A stretch of DNA of 8,718 bases from DASSHC01 sp035693105 (GTDB taxonomy: Bacteria; Chloroflexota; Chloroflexia; Thermomicrobiales; Thermomicrobiaceae), in assembly GCA_035693105.1 (NCBI GenBank), contig DASSHC010000169.1, positions 1-8,718 on the forward strand. Reading direction: 5' to 3'. Under the pieces are notes generated by a model. The model saw only the letters and a list, made by a program, of their open reading frames with translations, was not told the DNA's origin and searched no databases. Positions 1-5,876 of the stretch are shown here, piece after piece. The position numbers were made by a program, and so were the translations under genes. Positions within the stretch are counted from its first letter, which is position 1; each line of letters begins with the position of its first letter.

Positions 1-48
1 GATCGTTGCGTGATCCGCGAACAGGCTGCGAAGCTGACGAGAGGGTGA
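1..48 (+). CDS. Possible C-terminal tail of an upstream gene (partial)
   Basis: Frame 1 is open from the window edge to a TGA at 46-48 and would encode about 15 residues ending KLTRG. The stop falls 6 bases before the ATG of the TPR gene, and the ribosome binding site of that gene (GAGGG at 41-45) overlaps the end of this frame. That is the arrangement expected of an operon. The fragment is far too short to identify, and an open frame of this length is weak evidence by itself. Confidence 0.25.
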   Translation, partial: DRCVIREQAAKLTRG

Positions 49-54
49 GACGGG

Positions 55-1941
55 ATGGTGGGAGCTACGCTGGCAGCGCCAGAGCGCGCGGCCGTCGTCG
101 AGGTTGATCTGCCCGCGCCACTGCCGGAGCCGCGCCGCCACCTCAAGCTGGTGCCGAATCCCAAGCAGTGCGGGCGCGACGAGTTGCCCCAGCCGGTGAC
201 GGCCCTGTTGCGCGAGGTCGATGCCGATGTAGCGGCCGGGCGGCTCGAGGGTGCGCTCGATCGCACGCTCGGCGCGCTGGCCGAGTTTCCCGGCGTGTTC
301 CCGCTCGGGCTGCGCCACGCCGAACTCCTCGTCGCGACTGAGCGCTATGCGCCCGCGCTCGATCTGGTGGCCTCGCTCGAGACCCTGCTGGGCCCCGATG
401 GCGACGACTTCGCCCTCGATCTCGAACGGTTGCGTATCCACACACATCCCACGCCGGAAGGATTGCTCCACCTGGCCGCGGCGGCGCTCGATGCCGGCCG
501 CACCGATCTGGCCAACAGTTACGTGCCGGCCGCGATCGAGATCGCCTACCCCGCCGCGGGCTCGCCGCAGGCCCTCAAGCTGGCCGAGAGTTGGGTCTCC
601 CAACAGCCGGACAATTGGGCAGCCAAGGTACTGCTGGCGCTGGAGCTAGTCGCCGCCGAGCGCCTGGACGCCGTCCCACCGCTGCTGACGCCTCCACCGG
701 CCGACGCCGACACGCGCTCGCTCGTCGTCGCGCTGGCCGTGGCGGCCGTGGTCGATAGCCCCACGCAGTGGCCGCTGGCGGCCCGCCTTTGGGAGCGCGT
801 GCCCGGCAATCGCCAGGAGATGAAGGCCATCCGCGGTAACTTCGACCTTGCAGCCCGCAAGACCGGCTACCAGGTCGTGCTCTGGATTCACATGGGCCTG
901 ATCGAGCTCGCCGCCGGAAACCTCAAGACAGCGCGCGAGCAGTTGCTCAGTCACCGTCCACCCGACGCGCTGCGGGCATACGCCGCGTTGCTGGGCGCGC
1001 TTGCCGCCGCTCTCCAGGGCCATGACGATGCCGCCGCGAGCGCCGCGCTTAAGCACGCCGCGTCGCTGCACGCGCGGCCCGAGGTCGCCGAGTTCGCCGC
1101 GCGCGTTCGCTGCGTGCCGGGAGGTCGCGGACTGATCGAGCTGGGCAATGAGCTGGCGGAGCGCCTCATCGCACATGGCGACACTGCCGCCGCGTTGGCG
1201 GTGCTGGAGCATCTCACCAACGCAGCCCCGCGGGACGCCGCGCTGACCAAACGCTATGCCGAACAACTGGAGAGCGCCGGGCAGCAGGAGCAGGCACTGG
1301 CTCGCCTGACACAATTGCTGCAGCGTCAGGAGCAGACGCGCGACGGCCAGGGCGCGCAACAGACGCTGCGCGCCATGCTGCAGCTCGACCCCGCCAATCA
1401 GCAGCTCCGTGAACGGCTGATCGACAACTTCCTGCGTCGCGGCAATATCGAGGGAGCCGTGGACGAACGCTGCAAAATCGCCGACCGGTTGGCGGAGAGC
1501 GGGAGGACGGACGAGGCGCTCAACCAGCTACTGCAAGCGCTGGAGGTGGCCAGCCTGACGACCAACTGGCGCAGCCTAGAGACGATCTTCACGTTGATCG
1601 TGAAGATCGCGCCCAACGACGTCGATCTACGGCACCGCGCCATCACCGCCGCCATCGAGCACGGCAAGATCGGCGAGGCCGTCCGCCACCTCTGGGACGT
1701 TGTGCGTATCTGCAGCGACAGCCTCGACCTGGACGAAACGATCGCCGCGCTGCACCAGATCATCGCGCTGGCGCCGGGCGACTCCGATGCCTACCACCGG
1801 CTGGGCGAGGCGCTGGCCGCCATCGGTGAGTTTCAGCAGGCCGAGCGCGTCTACCGCCGGCTCCAGGTGCTTTTACCGGACGATGCCGCGGTGCGCGCCA
1901 AGCAGATCGCGCTCGCCGCGCTCGCGAGGGAGAACGAGTAG
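55..1941 (+). CDS. Large cytoplasmic TPR-repeat protein of unknown function
   Basis: The 628-residue product is Ala/Leu/Glu-rich and mostly helical, with no signal peptide or membrane segment, so it is probably cytoplasmic. Helix-turn-helix repeats of the tetratricopeptide kind can be read in the C-terminal half, at about residues 375-425, 443-480 and, most clearly, 575-612 (AYHRLGEALAAIGEFQQAER, followed by a Pro-Asp turn). The N-terminal half has similar but more degenerate helical pairs. The first 40 residues are Pro-rich and probably disordered. The ATG at 55 is preceded by GAGGG at 41-45, a good ribosome binding site. TPR proteins act as protein-protein scaffolds, and no catalytic motif is visible. 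It lies 89 bases upstream of cdaA on the same strand, but cdaA has its own candidate promoter, so a functional link to cyclic-di-AMP is only a possibility. TPR membership is well supported; the role is unknown. Confidence 0.85.
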   Translation: MVGATLAAPERAAVVEVDLPAPLPEPRRHLKLVPNPKQCGRDELPQPVTALLREVDADVAAGRLEGALDRTLGALAEFPGVFPLGLRHAELLVATERYAPALDLVASLETLLGPDGDDFALDLERLRIHTHPTPEGLLHLAAAALDAGRTDLANSYVPAAIEIAYPAAGSPQALKLAESWVSQQPDNWAAKVLLALELVAAERLDAVPPLLTPPPADADTRSLVVALAVAAVVDSPTQWPLAARLWERVPGNRQEMKAIRGNFDLAARKTGYQVVLWIHMGLIELAAGNLKTAREQLLSHRPPDALRAYAALLGALAAALQGHDDAAASAALKHAASLHARPEVAEFAARVRCVPGGRGLIELGNELAERLIAHGDTAAALAVLEHLTNAAPRDAALTKRYAEQLESAGQQEQALARLTQLLQRQEQTRDGQGAQQTLRAMLQLDPANQQLRERLIDNFLRRGNIEGAVDERCKIADRLAESGRTDEALNQLLQALEVASLTTNWRSLETIFTLIVKIAPNDVDLRHRAITAAIEHGKIGEAVRHLWDVVRICSDSLDLDETIAALHQIIALAPGDSDAYHRLGEALAAIGEFQQAERVYRRLQVLLPDDAAVRAKQIALAALARENE

Positions 1942-1980
1942 GGGGCGGCTCACTCCTGTAGCGGGAACGGGCGAGGGTCA

Positions 1981-1989
1981 TGATACAAT
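1981..1989 (+). promoter_or_regulatory. Candidate extended -10 promoter for cdaA
   Basis: TGATACAAT matches an extended -10 element (TG, one base, then TACAAT with 5 of 6 consensus bases) in otherwise GC-rich DNA. It lies 41 bases upstream of the preferred cdaA ATG. No good -35 hexamer is found 16-18 bases upstream, which is tolerable for extended -10 promoters. Transcription would start near 1996. Confidence 0.45.
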
Positions 1990-2030
1990 CGTGACCACTG
2001 GTGCGTACGCGACCGGCACAGGATGACAGC

Positions 2031-2921
2031 ATGCCCCACCTCCCATGGATCGTCACCAGGCTCGATCTCCGCTCGCTCATTGATATTCTGGCCGTCGCGT
2101 CGATCTTCTTCTGGGTGCTCTGGGTGGCCCAGGGCACGCGCGCTACACAGCTCATCCGCGGTCTGGTCATTCTGGTCGTGCTGGTCGTCGGCGCGGCCAA
2201 TATTTTCGATCTCACCGCGCTCAAGTGGTTGCTCGACAAGACACTGCCGGCCTTCATCATCGCTATTCCGATCGTCTTCCAGCCCGAGCTCCGCCGCGCG
2301 CTGGAGCAGCTCGGCCACACCGGCTCCTGGCTGCGCCCCCCCTTTACCGCGCAGCCGGAGGGGCAACTGGAGCACATGGTCGACGAGATCGGCCGGGCGA
2401 CGTCCCAGCTGTCGCGCTACCGCTACGGCGCGCTGATCGTGATCGAGCGCGAGACTGGCCTCGGGGAGTACGTGGTCCGCGGCGTGCCGCTCGACGCCAA
2501 CCTGACCTGGCAGCTGCTGATCAACATCTTTTACCCAAACTCGCCGCTCCACGACGGAGCGGTCATCATCCGGGGCGACACCATCCTCGCCGCGAGCTGC
2601 GTGCTCCCGCTGAGCGAGAACGTCACCGGCAGCCAGCTCGGCACTCGTCATCGGGCCGGTCTGGGCATCTCGGAGGAGTCCGACGCGGTAGCAGTGATCG
2701 TCTCCGAGGAGACCGGGCGCATCTCGGTGGCGCATAACGGTCGGTTGGTGCGCGATCTCGATCAGGAGCGCCTGCGCCGCATCCTGCGCACACTCCTACG
2801 GCTCGATCGCTACGAGCGCTCGGGCCCGCCGCGCCGCCCCCCGCCGGCTGACGATGAGCGGGGGGCGGACCTGGAACGGGGGATAGAAGATGCGGCCCGG
2901 GCGTCGGCCCGCGTGGGTTAG
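2031..2921 (+). CDS. cdaA: Membrane-bound diadenylate cyclase CdaA (c-di-AMP synthase)
   Basis: It condenses two ATP into cyclic di-AMP, the second messenger that controls potassium and osmolyte transport and cell-wall homeostasis. The 296-residue protein has the CdaA layout: three N-terminal membrane segments (about residues 16-34, 41-58 and 70-84), the family motif FQPELRRALEQLG at about 83-95, then a DAC (DisA_N) catalytic domain. The two active-site motifs are present: DGA at 175-177 (in LHDGAVII) and RHR at 206-208 (in GTRHRAGLGISEE). The ATG at 2031 is chosen because AGGA at 2020-2023 is well spaced from it. A GTG at 2001 in the same frame would add 10 charged residues and lacks a comparable site. 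The last 35 or so residues are Pro/Arg- and then Asp/Glu-rich, a probably disordered tail. The 3' end overlaps cdaR by 32 bases, indicating translational coupling. The glmM gene that often completes this operon is absent here. Confidence 0.95.
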   Translation: MPHLPWIVTRLDLRSLIDILAVASIFFWVLWVAQGTRATQLIRGLVILVVLVVGAANIFDLTALKWLLDKTLPAFIIAIPIVFQPELRRALEQLGHTGSWLRPPFTAQPEGQLEHMVDEIGRATSQLSRYRYGALIVIERETGLGEYVVRGVPLDANLTWQLLINIFYPNSPLHDGAVIIRGDTILAASCVLPLSENVTGSQLGTRHRAGLGISEESDAVAVIVSEETGRISVAHNGRLVRDLDQERLRRILRTLLRLDRYERSGPPRRPPPADDERGADLERGIEDAARASARVG

Positions 2922-3309
2922 GCTGCGCCACTTCTTTGACCGCGGCAACATCGCGCGCGCGGTCGTCTCGCTGATCCTGGCGTTCCTTCTCTGGGCCTGG
3001 GTGACGGCCGAGAACAATCCTCAGGTCAATCGCTTGATCGGCGGGATTCAGGTATCGGCCATCAACCTCTCCGATCAACTCCAGGTGGAATCTCAGCTCC
3101 CGACCGTCGACATTCGTATCGAGGGGCCGCGCGACGAACTGAACACGCTCGACCCGTTGAGAATTCAGGCGACCGTCGATCTCGGCGACCTCAAGCAGCC
3201 TGGCACCCTCACCGTCCCGGTGCACGTCACCGTTCCCGGTCACCTGCGCGTGCGGGAGGTCGCGCCGTCCCGCATCACCGTCACCGTCGGCCACAACGGC
3301 ACGAAGTGA
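2890..3309 (+). CDS. cdaR: YbbR-domain protein CdaR, regulator of CdaA (short form)
   Basis: The 139-residue protein has a basic N-terminus (RPGRRPAWVRLRHFF), one membrane helix at about 21-40 (VVSLILAFLLWAWV) and one extracytoplasmic YbbR domain at about 45-135, with the alternating beta-strand pattern and the phrase VDIRIEGPRDELNTL. CdaR proteins bind CdaA at the membrane and modulate its activity; that role is inferred from the family and from the gene pair. Firmicute CdaR usually carries several tandem YbbR domains (about 480 residues in Bacillus), so this is a minimal version with a single domain. The ATG at 2890 lies inside the end of cdaA and follows a G-rich site (GGGGGA at 2878-2883). 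The stop is at 3307-3309, with no clear terminator just after it. Confidence 0.85.
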   Translation: MRPGRRPAWVRLRHFFDRGNIARAVVSLILAFLLWAWVTAENNPQVNRLIGGIQVSAINLSDQLQVESQLPTVDIRIEGPRDELNTLDPLRIQATVDLGDLKQPGTLTVPVHVTVPGHLRVREVAPSRITVTVGHNGTK

Positions 3310-3623
3310 GGGCGGCGCAGGCGTACGTCGATTGCTGGCCCGTCGCTTTCGACGTCGCTCAGTAGCTCCACCAGCATGATTTGTCCGATTCTGCCGTGGG
3401 TGCGGTGCTCTCCCTGCAGCATCGGTGTCTCGCACCCGGACCCATGACGACGGTGGGACCACTCAGTAGACCGACCGCTGTCATTCGTCCGGTCGCGTGA
3501 CCCCCGTTGGTGGCTGCCCGGGCGCCTGCGTGCCGCCTGACGCGCGGGGCTGATGGCGTTTGCGGAAATAACCTGGCGTACGGCATCCCCACCTTAGCCT
3601 TTTTCAACAGGCTTCGTCTGCTA

Positions 3624-3646
3624 GCGCTGCGGCTTTAGCCCAGCGC
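3624..3646. repeat. Inverted repeat, possible weak bidirectional terminator
   Basis: GCGCTG at 3624-3629 pairs with CAGCGC at 3641-3646. After a bulged C at 3630, GGC at 3631-3633 pairs with GCC at 3638-3640 around a TTTA loop. It lies between convergent genes, where terminators are expected, but no T-run follows it on either strand. Termination is therefore a guess. Confidence 0.35.
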
Positions 3647-3748
3647 GCCACGCGGCACGCGACTCCCAGTGGGGCCACCACAGTCAGGTCCAAATCAGAC
3701 AAATGAAGATGGTCGAAATACTCAGGATGGCACGGTTAGCGTCGGGGG

Positions 3749-3774
3749 CGGACGACGAGGATCAGTGTCGTCCG
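3749..3774. repeat. 8-bp inverted repeat with 10-base loop
   Basis: CGGACGAC at 3749-3756 pairs perfectly with GTCGTCCG at 3767-3774 around the loop GAGGATCAGT. It lies about 115 bases beyond the stop codon of the ANTAR gene in an otherwise empty region. It could be a terminator without a U-tract, a protein-binding palindrome, or chance. Confidence 0.4.
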
Positions 3775-3888
3775 AACGGCCACATCCCTCTCCCGGCCAT
3801 CTCAAGCGCAGTCGAGGGAGCCGTCCTCTCGTGTCACACGCGGGGCACAGCGCGAAAGGAGCGGACTTCGTGTCGGGTACGGGACCGC

Positions 3889-4488
3889 CTACGGGCTGTT
3901 CTCGACATGGTAGGTGAGCAGGATCGCTTCGGCGATCTCGCGCATCGACTTGCGATGGTCCATGCTGGCGCGGCGCATCCGGCTGAACGCCTCGGCCTCC
4001 TTGAGACCGTGCACCTCCATCAAGATGCCCTTGGCCCGCTCGACAAGCTTGCGCGTCTCGAGCGCGCCTTTTAGCTCGTCGACCTCGCTCTCCAGCCGCC
4101 GCATCTGCTCGAACTGCGACAGCGCCAGCTCAATCACCGGCAGCAGCTCGCTCTCACGGAACGGCTTGACCAGATACCCTGAGACGCCAGCGTCTTTGGC
4201 CCGATCCACCAGATGTTGCTCGCTGTAGGCGGTCAGCAAGATGACCGGAGCGATGTGGTCGACCGCGAGTTCCCGGGCGGCCTCGATCCCGTCCAGGTGT
4301 GGCATCTTGATGTCGAGGATCACCAGATCCGGCCGCAGCTTGGCCGCCAGCTCCAGCGCGGTGCGGCCGTCGGCCGCCTCGCCGACCACCTCGTAGCCGA
4401 GGTGCGTCAGCATCTCGCGCAAATCCATGCGGATAATCGACTCGTCATCGGCGATGATCACACGAGCGGGGGCGTGGGATTCTTCCAT
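3889..4488 (-). CDS. ANTAR-domain response regulator (PdtaR-like transcription antiterminator)
   Basis: The 199-residue protein has a receiver domain at about 8-125 and an ANTAR RNA-binding domain at about 137-192. The receiver has the acidic pair D14/D15, phospho-acceptor D59 (in LVILDIKMP), T86 and K108 (in YLVKPF), so it looks able to be phosphorylated. The ANTAR part shows the family signature LETRKLVERAKGILMEVHGL followed by EAFSRMRRASMDHRKSMREIAEAIL. Proteins of this architecture dimerise on phosphorylation by a histidine kinase and bind paired hairpins in nascent RNA to prevent termination. The overall plan resembles mycobacterial PdtaR; no partner kinase gene is in the window. The start ATG is preceded by GAGGGA about 8 bases upstream. 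The gene follows tRNA-Pro by 50 bases with no promoter visible between them, so the two may be co-transcribed. Target RNAs are unknown. Confidence 0.93.
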   Translation of the reverse strand: MEESHAPARVIIADDESIIRMDLREMLTHLGYEVVGEAADGRTALELAAKLRPDLVILDIKMPHLDGIEAARELAVDHIAPVILLTAYSEQHLVDRAKDAGVSGYLVKPFRESELLPVIELALSQFEQMRRLESEVDELKGALETRKLVERAKGILMEVHGLKEAEAFSRMRRASMDHRKSMREIAEAILLTYHVENSP

Positions 4489-4496
4489 GTCGCGAT

Positions 4497-4523
4497 CCCT
4501 CAGGTTGCGGTCAGCTGCGAGGG
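4497..4523 (-). promoter_or_regulatory. Possible hairpin covering the ribosome binding site of the ANTAR gene
   Basis: On the minus strand CCCTC (4523-4519) can pair with GAGGG (4501-4497), which is the ribosome binding site of the ANTAR regulator gene. The loop is 17 bases. Five base pairs are marginal stability, so this may be chance, but the pairing covers the whole Shine-Dalgarno core. Confidence 0.25.
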
Positions 4524-4537
4524 GGAATCACAAGACT

Positions 4538-4615
<78 letters not shown>

Positions 4616-4627
4616 AATGTTGGCTGG

Positions 4628-4636
4628 AGTATAGCA
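4628..4636 (-). promoter_or_regulatory. Extended -10 promoter for tRNA-Pro
   Basis: On the minus strand TGCTATACT reads as TG, one base, then TATACT (5 of 6 consensus bases). It ends 12 bases before the mature tRNA 5' end, so transcription would begin near 4621. No recognisable -35 hexamer is present at the standard spacing. It would drive tRNA-Pro and probably the ANTAR gene independently of the ribosomal operon. Confidence 0.55.
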
Positions 4637-4661
4637 TAGTGCCACGCTGGCCGGCAGGCTT

Positions 4662-4689
4662 TGGGCCGCGCCAGCCGCGGCGCGGCCCA
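4662..4689 (-). terminator. GC-rich hairpin after rplL, probable operon terminator without U-tract
   Basis: TGGGCCGCGCC and GGCGCGGCCCA form an uninterrupted 11-bp stem around a six-base loop, starting 18 bases after the rplL stop codon. The minus-strand bases that follow are AAGCC, not a T-run, so it is not a canonical intrinsic terminator. It may end the ribosomal operon, protect the 3' end, or both. The tRNA-Pro promoter candidate lies just beyond it, which fits a transcription-unit boundary here. Confidence 0.6.
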
Positions 4690-4706
4690 GCCAGCAGCGA
4701 GCGCGG

Positions 4707-5102
4707 TTACTTGACCTCGGCCTTGGCGCCGGCCTCTTCCAGTTTGGTCTTCGCCGCCTCGGCCTCTTCCTTGTTGACGCCCTCCTTGACCGCCTTGGGC
4801 GCCGACTCGACCAGATCCTTGGCCTCCTTGAGGCCCAGGCTGGTCAGCTCGCGTACCGCCTTGATGACCTGAATCTTGTTCGGGCCGATCTCGGTCAGTA
4901 CCACGTCGAAGGCCGTCTGCTCCTCGGCCTCCTCCGCGGGGGCGGCACCGGCGGCGCCCGGCGCGGCGGCCATGGCCATCGGCGCGGCGGCGGAGACGCC
5001 GAAGCGCTCCTCCAGCGCCTTCACCAACTGCGACAACTGGAGCACGGTCATGTTCTCGATCGCCTGGATGATCTCTTCCATATTCTGCTGGTCCACTGCC
5101 AT
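4707..5102 (-). CDS. rplL: 50S ribosomal protein bL12 (L7/L12)
   Basis: This is the multicopy stalk protein that recruits translation GTPases to the ribosome and activates them. The 131-residue product shows the N-terminal dimerisation and L10-binding domain (1-36), an Ala/Pro/Gly/Glu-rich hinge (37-63), and the factor-binding C-terminal domain with FDVVLTEIGPNKIQVIKAVR and the conserved LGLKEAKDLVESAPK. The ATG at 5102 follows AGGGAG by about 8 bases. It lies 80 bases downstream of rplJ, separated by two hairpins. It is the last gene of the ribosomal cluster; the rpoB that usually follows is missing. Confidence 0.98.
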   Translation of the reverse strand: MAVDQQNMEEIIQAIENMTVLQLSQLVKALEERFGVSAAAPMAMAAAPGAAGAAPAEEAEEQTAFDVVLTEIGPNKIQVIKAVRELTSLGLKEAKDLVESAPKAVKEGVNKEEAEAAKTKLEEAGAKAEVK

Positions 5103-5120
5103 GATCTTGTCTCCCTCTCA

Positions 5121-5135
5121 GCGCGCCGAGCGCGC
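5121..5135 (-). repeat. Hairpin in the rplJ-rplL gap, proximal to rplL
   Basis: GCGCGC and GCGCGC pair around a three-base loop, immediately upstream of the rplL ribosome binding site. Together with the hairpin at 5153-5173 it structures most of the 80-base spacer. The stem is short and made of simple alternating G and C, so chance is possible. Confidence 0.35.
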
Positions 5136-5152
5136 ACCAACCACGATTCCAA

Positions 5153-5173
5153 CGCCGGATCACGCCTCCGGCG
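5153..5173 (-). repeat. 7-bp perfect hairpin in the rplJ-rplL gap
   Basis: On the minus strand CGCCGGA pairs with TCCGGCG around the loop GGCGTGA, starting 9 bases after the rplJ stop codon. No T-run follows, so it is not an obvious terminator. L12 is needed in several-fold excess over L10, so a processing or translation-tuning role is conceivable, but that is inference. Confidence 0.45.
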
Positions 5174-5182
5174 GGCGACTCG

Positions 5183-5713
5183 CTACGCGGCCTCGGAGCC
5201 GCCGAGTTGCTCGGCGCGCGCCTGCAGCACGTAGCCGAGCTGGCGGATCGTCCCGGCCAGGACGCTGACCAGGCCATAGAGCGGGGCCTGCACGCCGCCG
5301 ACCACCCTGCCAAGTAGCACCTCGCGCGGCGGCAGCGCGGCCAGGCTCTCAACCTCGGCGGCCGGAATGAGCTGGCCCTGCAGCAGCGCGCCCTTGATCT
5401 GCAGAATGCGCGACGTGCGCACGAAGTCGTTGACCACCTTCGAGGGTGCGACGACATCCTCGCCGGTCGTCACCAGCGCGGTCGGCCCCTCCAGCAACGG
5501 CTTGATGCTCTCCATTCCGGCCTGCTGGGCGGCGATCGCCGTCAGCGTATTCTTGACTACCCGGATATTGGCCTGCACCGGCTGCAGTTGGCGCCGCAGG
5601 TTCTGCATGTCGGTCACGGTCAGGCCGCGGTAGTCGGTCAGAATCGCCAGCGATGCCCCTCGCAGCAGCTCCGTGATCTCCTGGACCTCCTCCACCTTCT
5701 TTGGTGTCGGCAC
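5183..5713 (-). CDS. rplJ: 50S ribosomal protein uL10
   Basis: L10 is the base of the ribosomal stalk: its N-terminal domain binds 23S rRNA with L11, and its C-terminal helix carries L12 dimers. The 176-residue product begins PTPKKVEEVQEITELL and has the family motifs LTDYRGLTV and RVVKNTL, then a Leu/Ala-rich helical C-terminus. The open frame extends upstream to 5923, but the start is placed at the GTG of 5713-5711: it follows a strong GGGGGTGA (5725-5718), gives the usual family length, and leaves the upstream part free to be the L10 leader RNA. L10 (as L10-L12) is the expected feedback ligand of that leader. Confidence 0.96.
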   Translation of the reverse strand: MPTPKKVEEVQEITELLRGASLAILTDYRGLTVTDMQNLRRQLQPVQANIRVVKNTLTAIAAQQAGMESIKPLLEGPTALVTTGEDVVAPSKVVNDFVRTSRILQIKGALLQGQLIPAAEVESLAALPPREVLLGRVVGGVQAPLYGLVSVLAGTIRQLGYVLQARAEQLGGSEAA

Positions 5714-5730
5714 CTCTTCACCCCCTTTCC

Positions 5731-5765
5731 AAACGAAAAGCCCCGGCGCCGCAGGGCGCCGGGGC
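5731..5765 (-). terminator. Attenuator terminator at the end of the L10 leader
   Basis: GCCCCGGCGCC pairs perfectly with GGCGCCGGGGC (11 bp) around a four-base loop (5765-5740), followed on the minus strand by TTTTCGTTT. This is the only hairpin in the window with a good U-rich tail. It lies just upstream of the rplJ ribosome binding site and not at a transcript end, so it fits regulated termination controlled by the L10 leader. Confidence 0.8.
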
Positions 5766-5862
5766 AAACATGACCGGGTTGGTGTGGTCAGCTTCCCGTT
5801 CGCCTCGGCTGGATGATTAAGCGCCATGCGCCCCAGCGGTCTACAGCGTCGAGCACGATTGA
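5736..5862 (-). ncRNA. Ribosomal protein L10 leader (cis-regulatory RNA)
   Basis: The 163-base rplA-rplJ spacer contains the hallmarks of the L10 leader: GTAGACCGCTGG, a GCGC/GCGC stem, then TTAAT (5820-5816) and CCAGCCGAGG (5812-5803), with GCTGG (5837-5833) pairing with CCAGC (5812-5808). A further hairpin TGACC/GGTCA follows (5790-5771), and the region ends in the attenuator at 5765-5731. In this family L10-L12 binding to the leader represses rplJ-rplL. The UUAAU and GCCGAGG signature is recalled from the known family, not from a covariance search. Confidence 0.8.
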
Positions 5863-5876
5863 CTTGTGTGTGGCGC

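Larger units (their letters stand above)
3310..3888. other. Gap between convergent genes with no convincing gene
   Basis: This 579-base stretch separates the 3' ends of cdaR (plus) and the ANTAR regulator gene (minus). Short open frames exist on both strands (3359-3607 minus, 3669-3917 plus), but their translations are rich in Arg, Gly, Ser and Pro, have no recognisable motif and lack good ribosome binding sites. Two inverted repeats, at 3624-3646 and 3749-3774, are listed separately. I see no tRNA, transposase or CRISPR repeat here. Confidence 0.6.

Noticed and set aside
2623..3462. 279-codon open frame on the minus strand opposite cdaA and cdaR
   Set aside because: It is antisense to two recognised genes; the translation is rich in Arg, Pro and Asp with no domain.
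3359..3607. Minus-strand frame beginning KKAKVGMPYARLF
   Set aside because: It needs a TTG start and has a Gly/Ala/Arg/Ser-rich tail with no recognisable motif; not distinguishable from chance.
3596..3613. AGCCT ... AGGCT around TTTTCAAC, resembling some insertion-sequence ends
   Set aside because: It is only a 5-bp repeat; no partner terminal repeat, target duplication or transposase fragment is seen.
3703..4074. Plus-strand frame of 123 codons running into the ANTAR gene
   Set aside because: Its 3' half is antisense to the well-supported ANTAR domain, and its 5' half has no ribosome binding site of note and no motif.
4662..4689. ANTAR target RNA (paired hexaloop hairpins) near the ANTAR gene
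   Set aside because: The hairpin has a six-base loop, but on the transcribed minus strand the loop is GCGGCU, lacking the A expected at position 1. No second hexaloop hairpin sits beside it.
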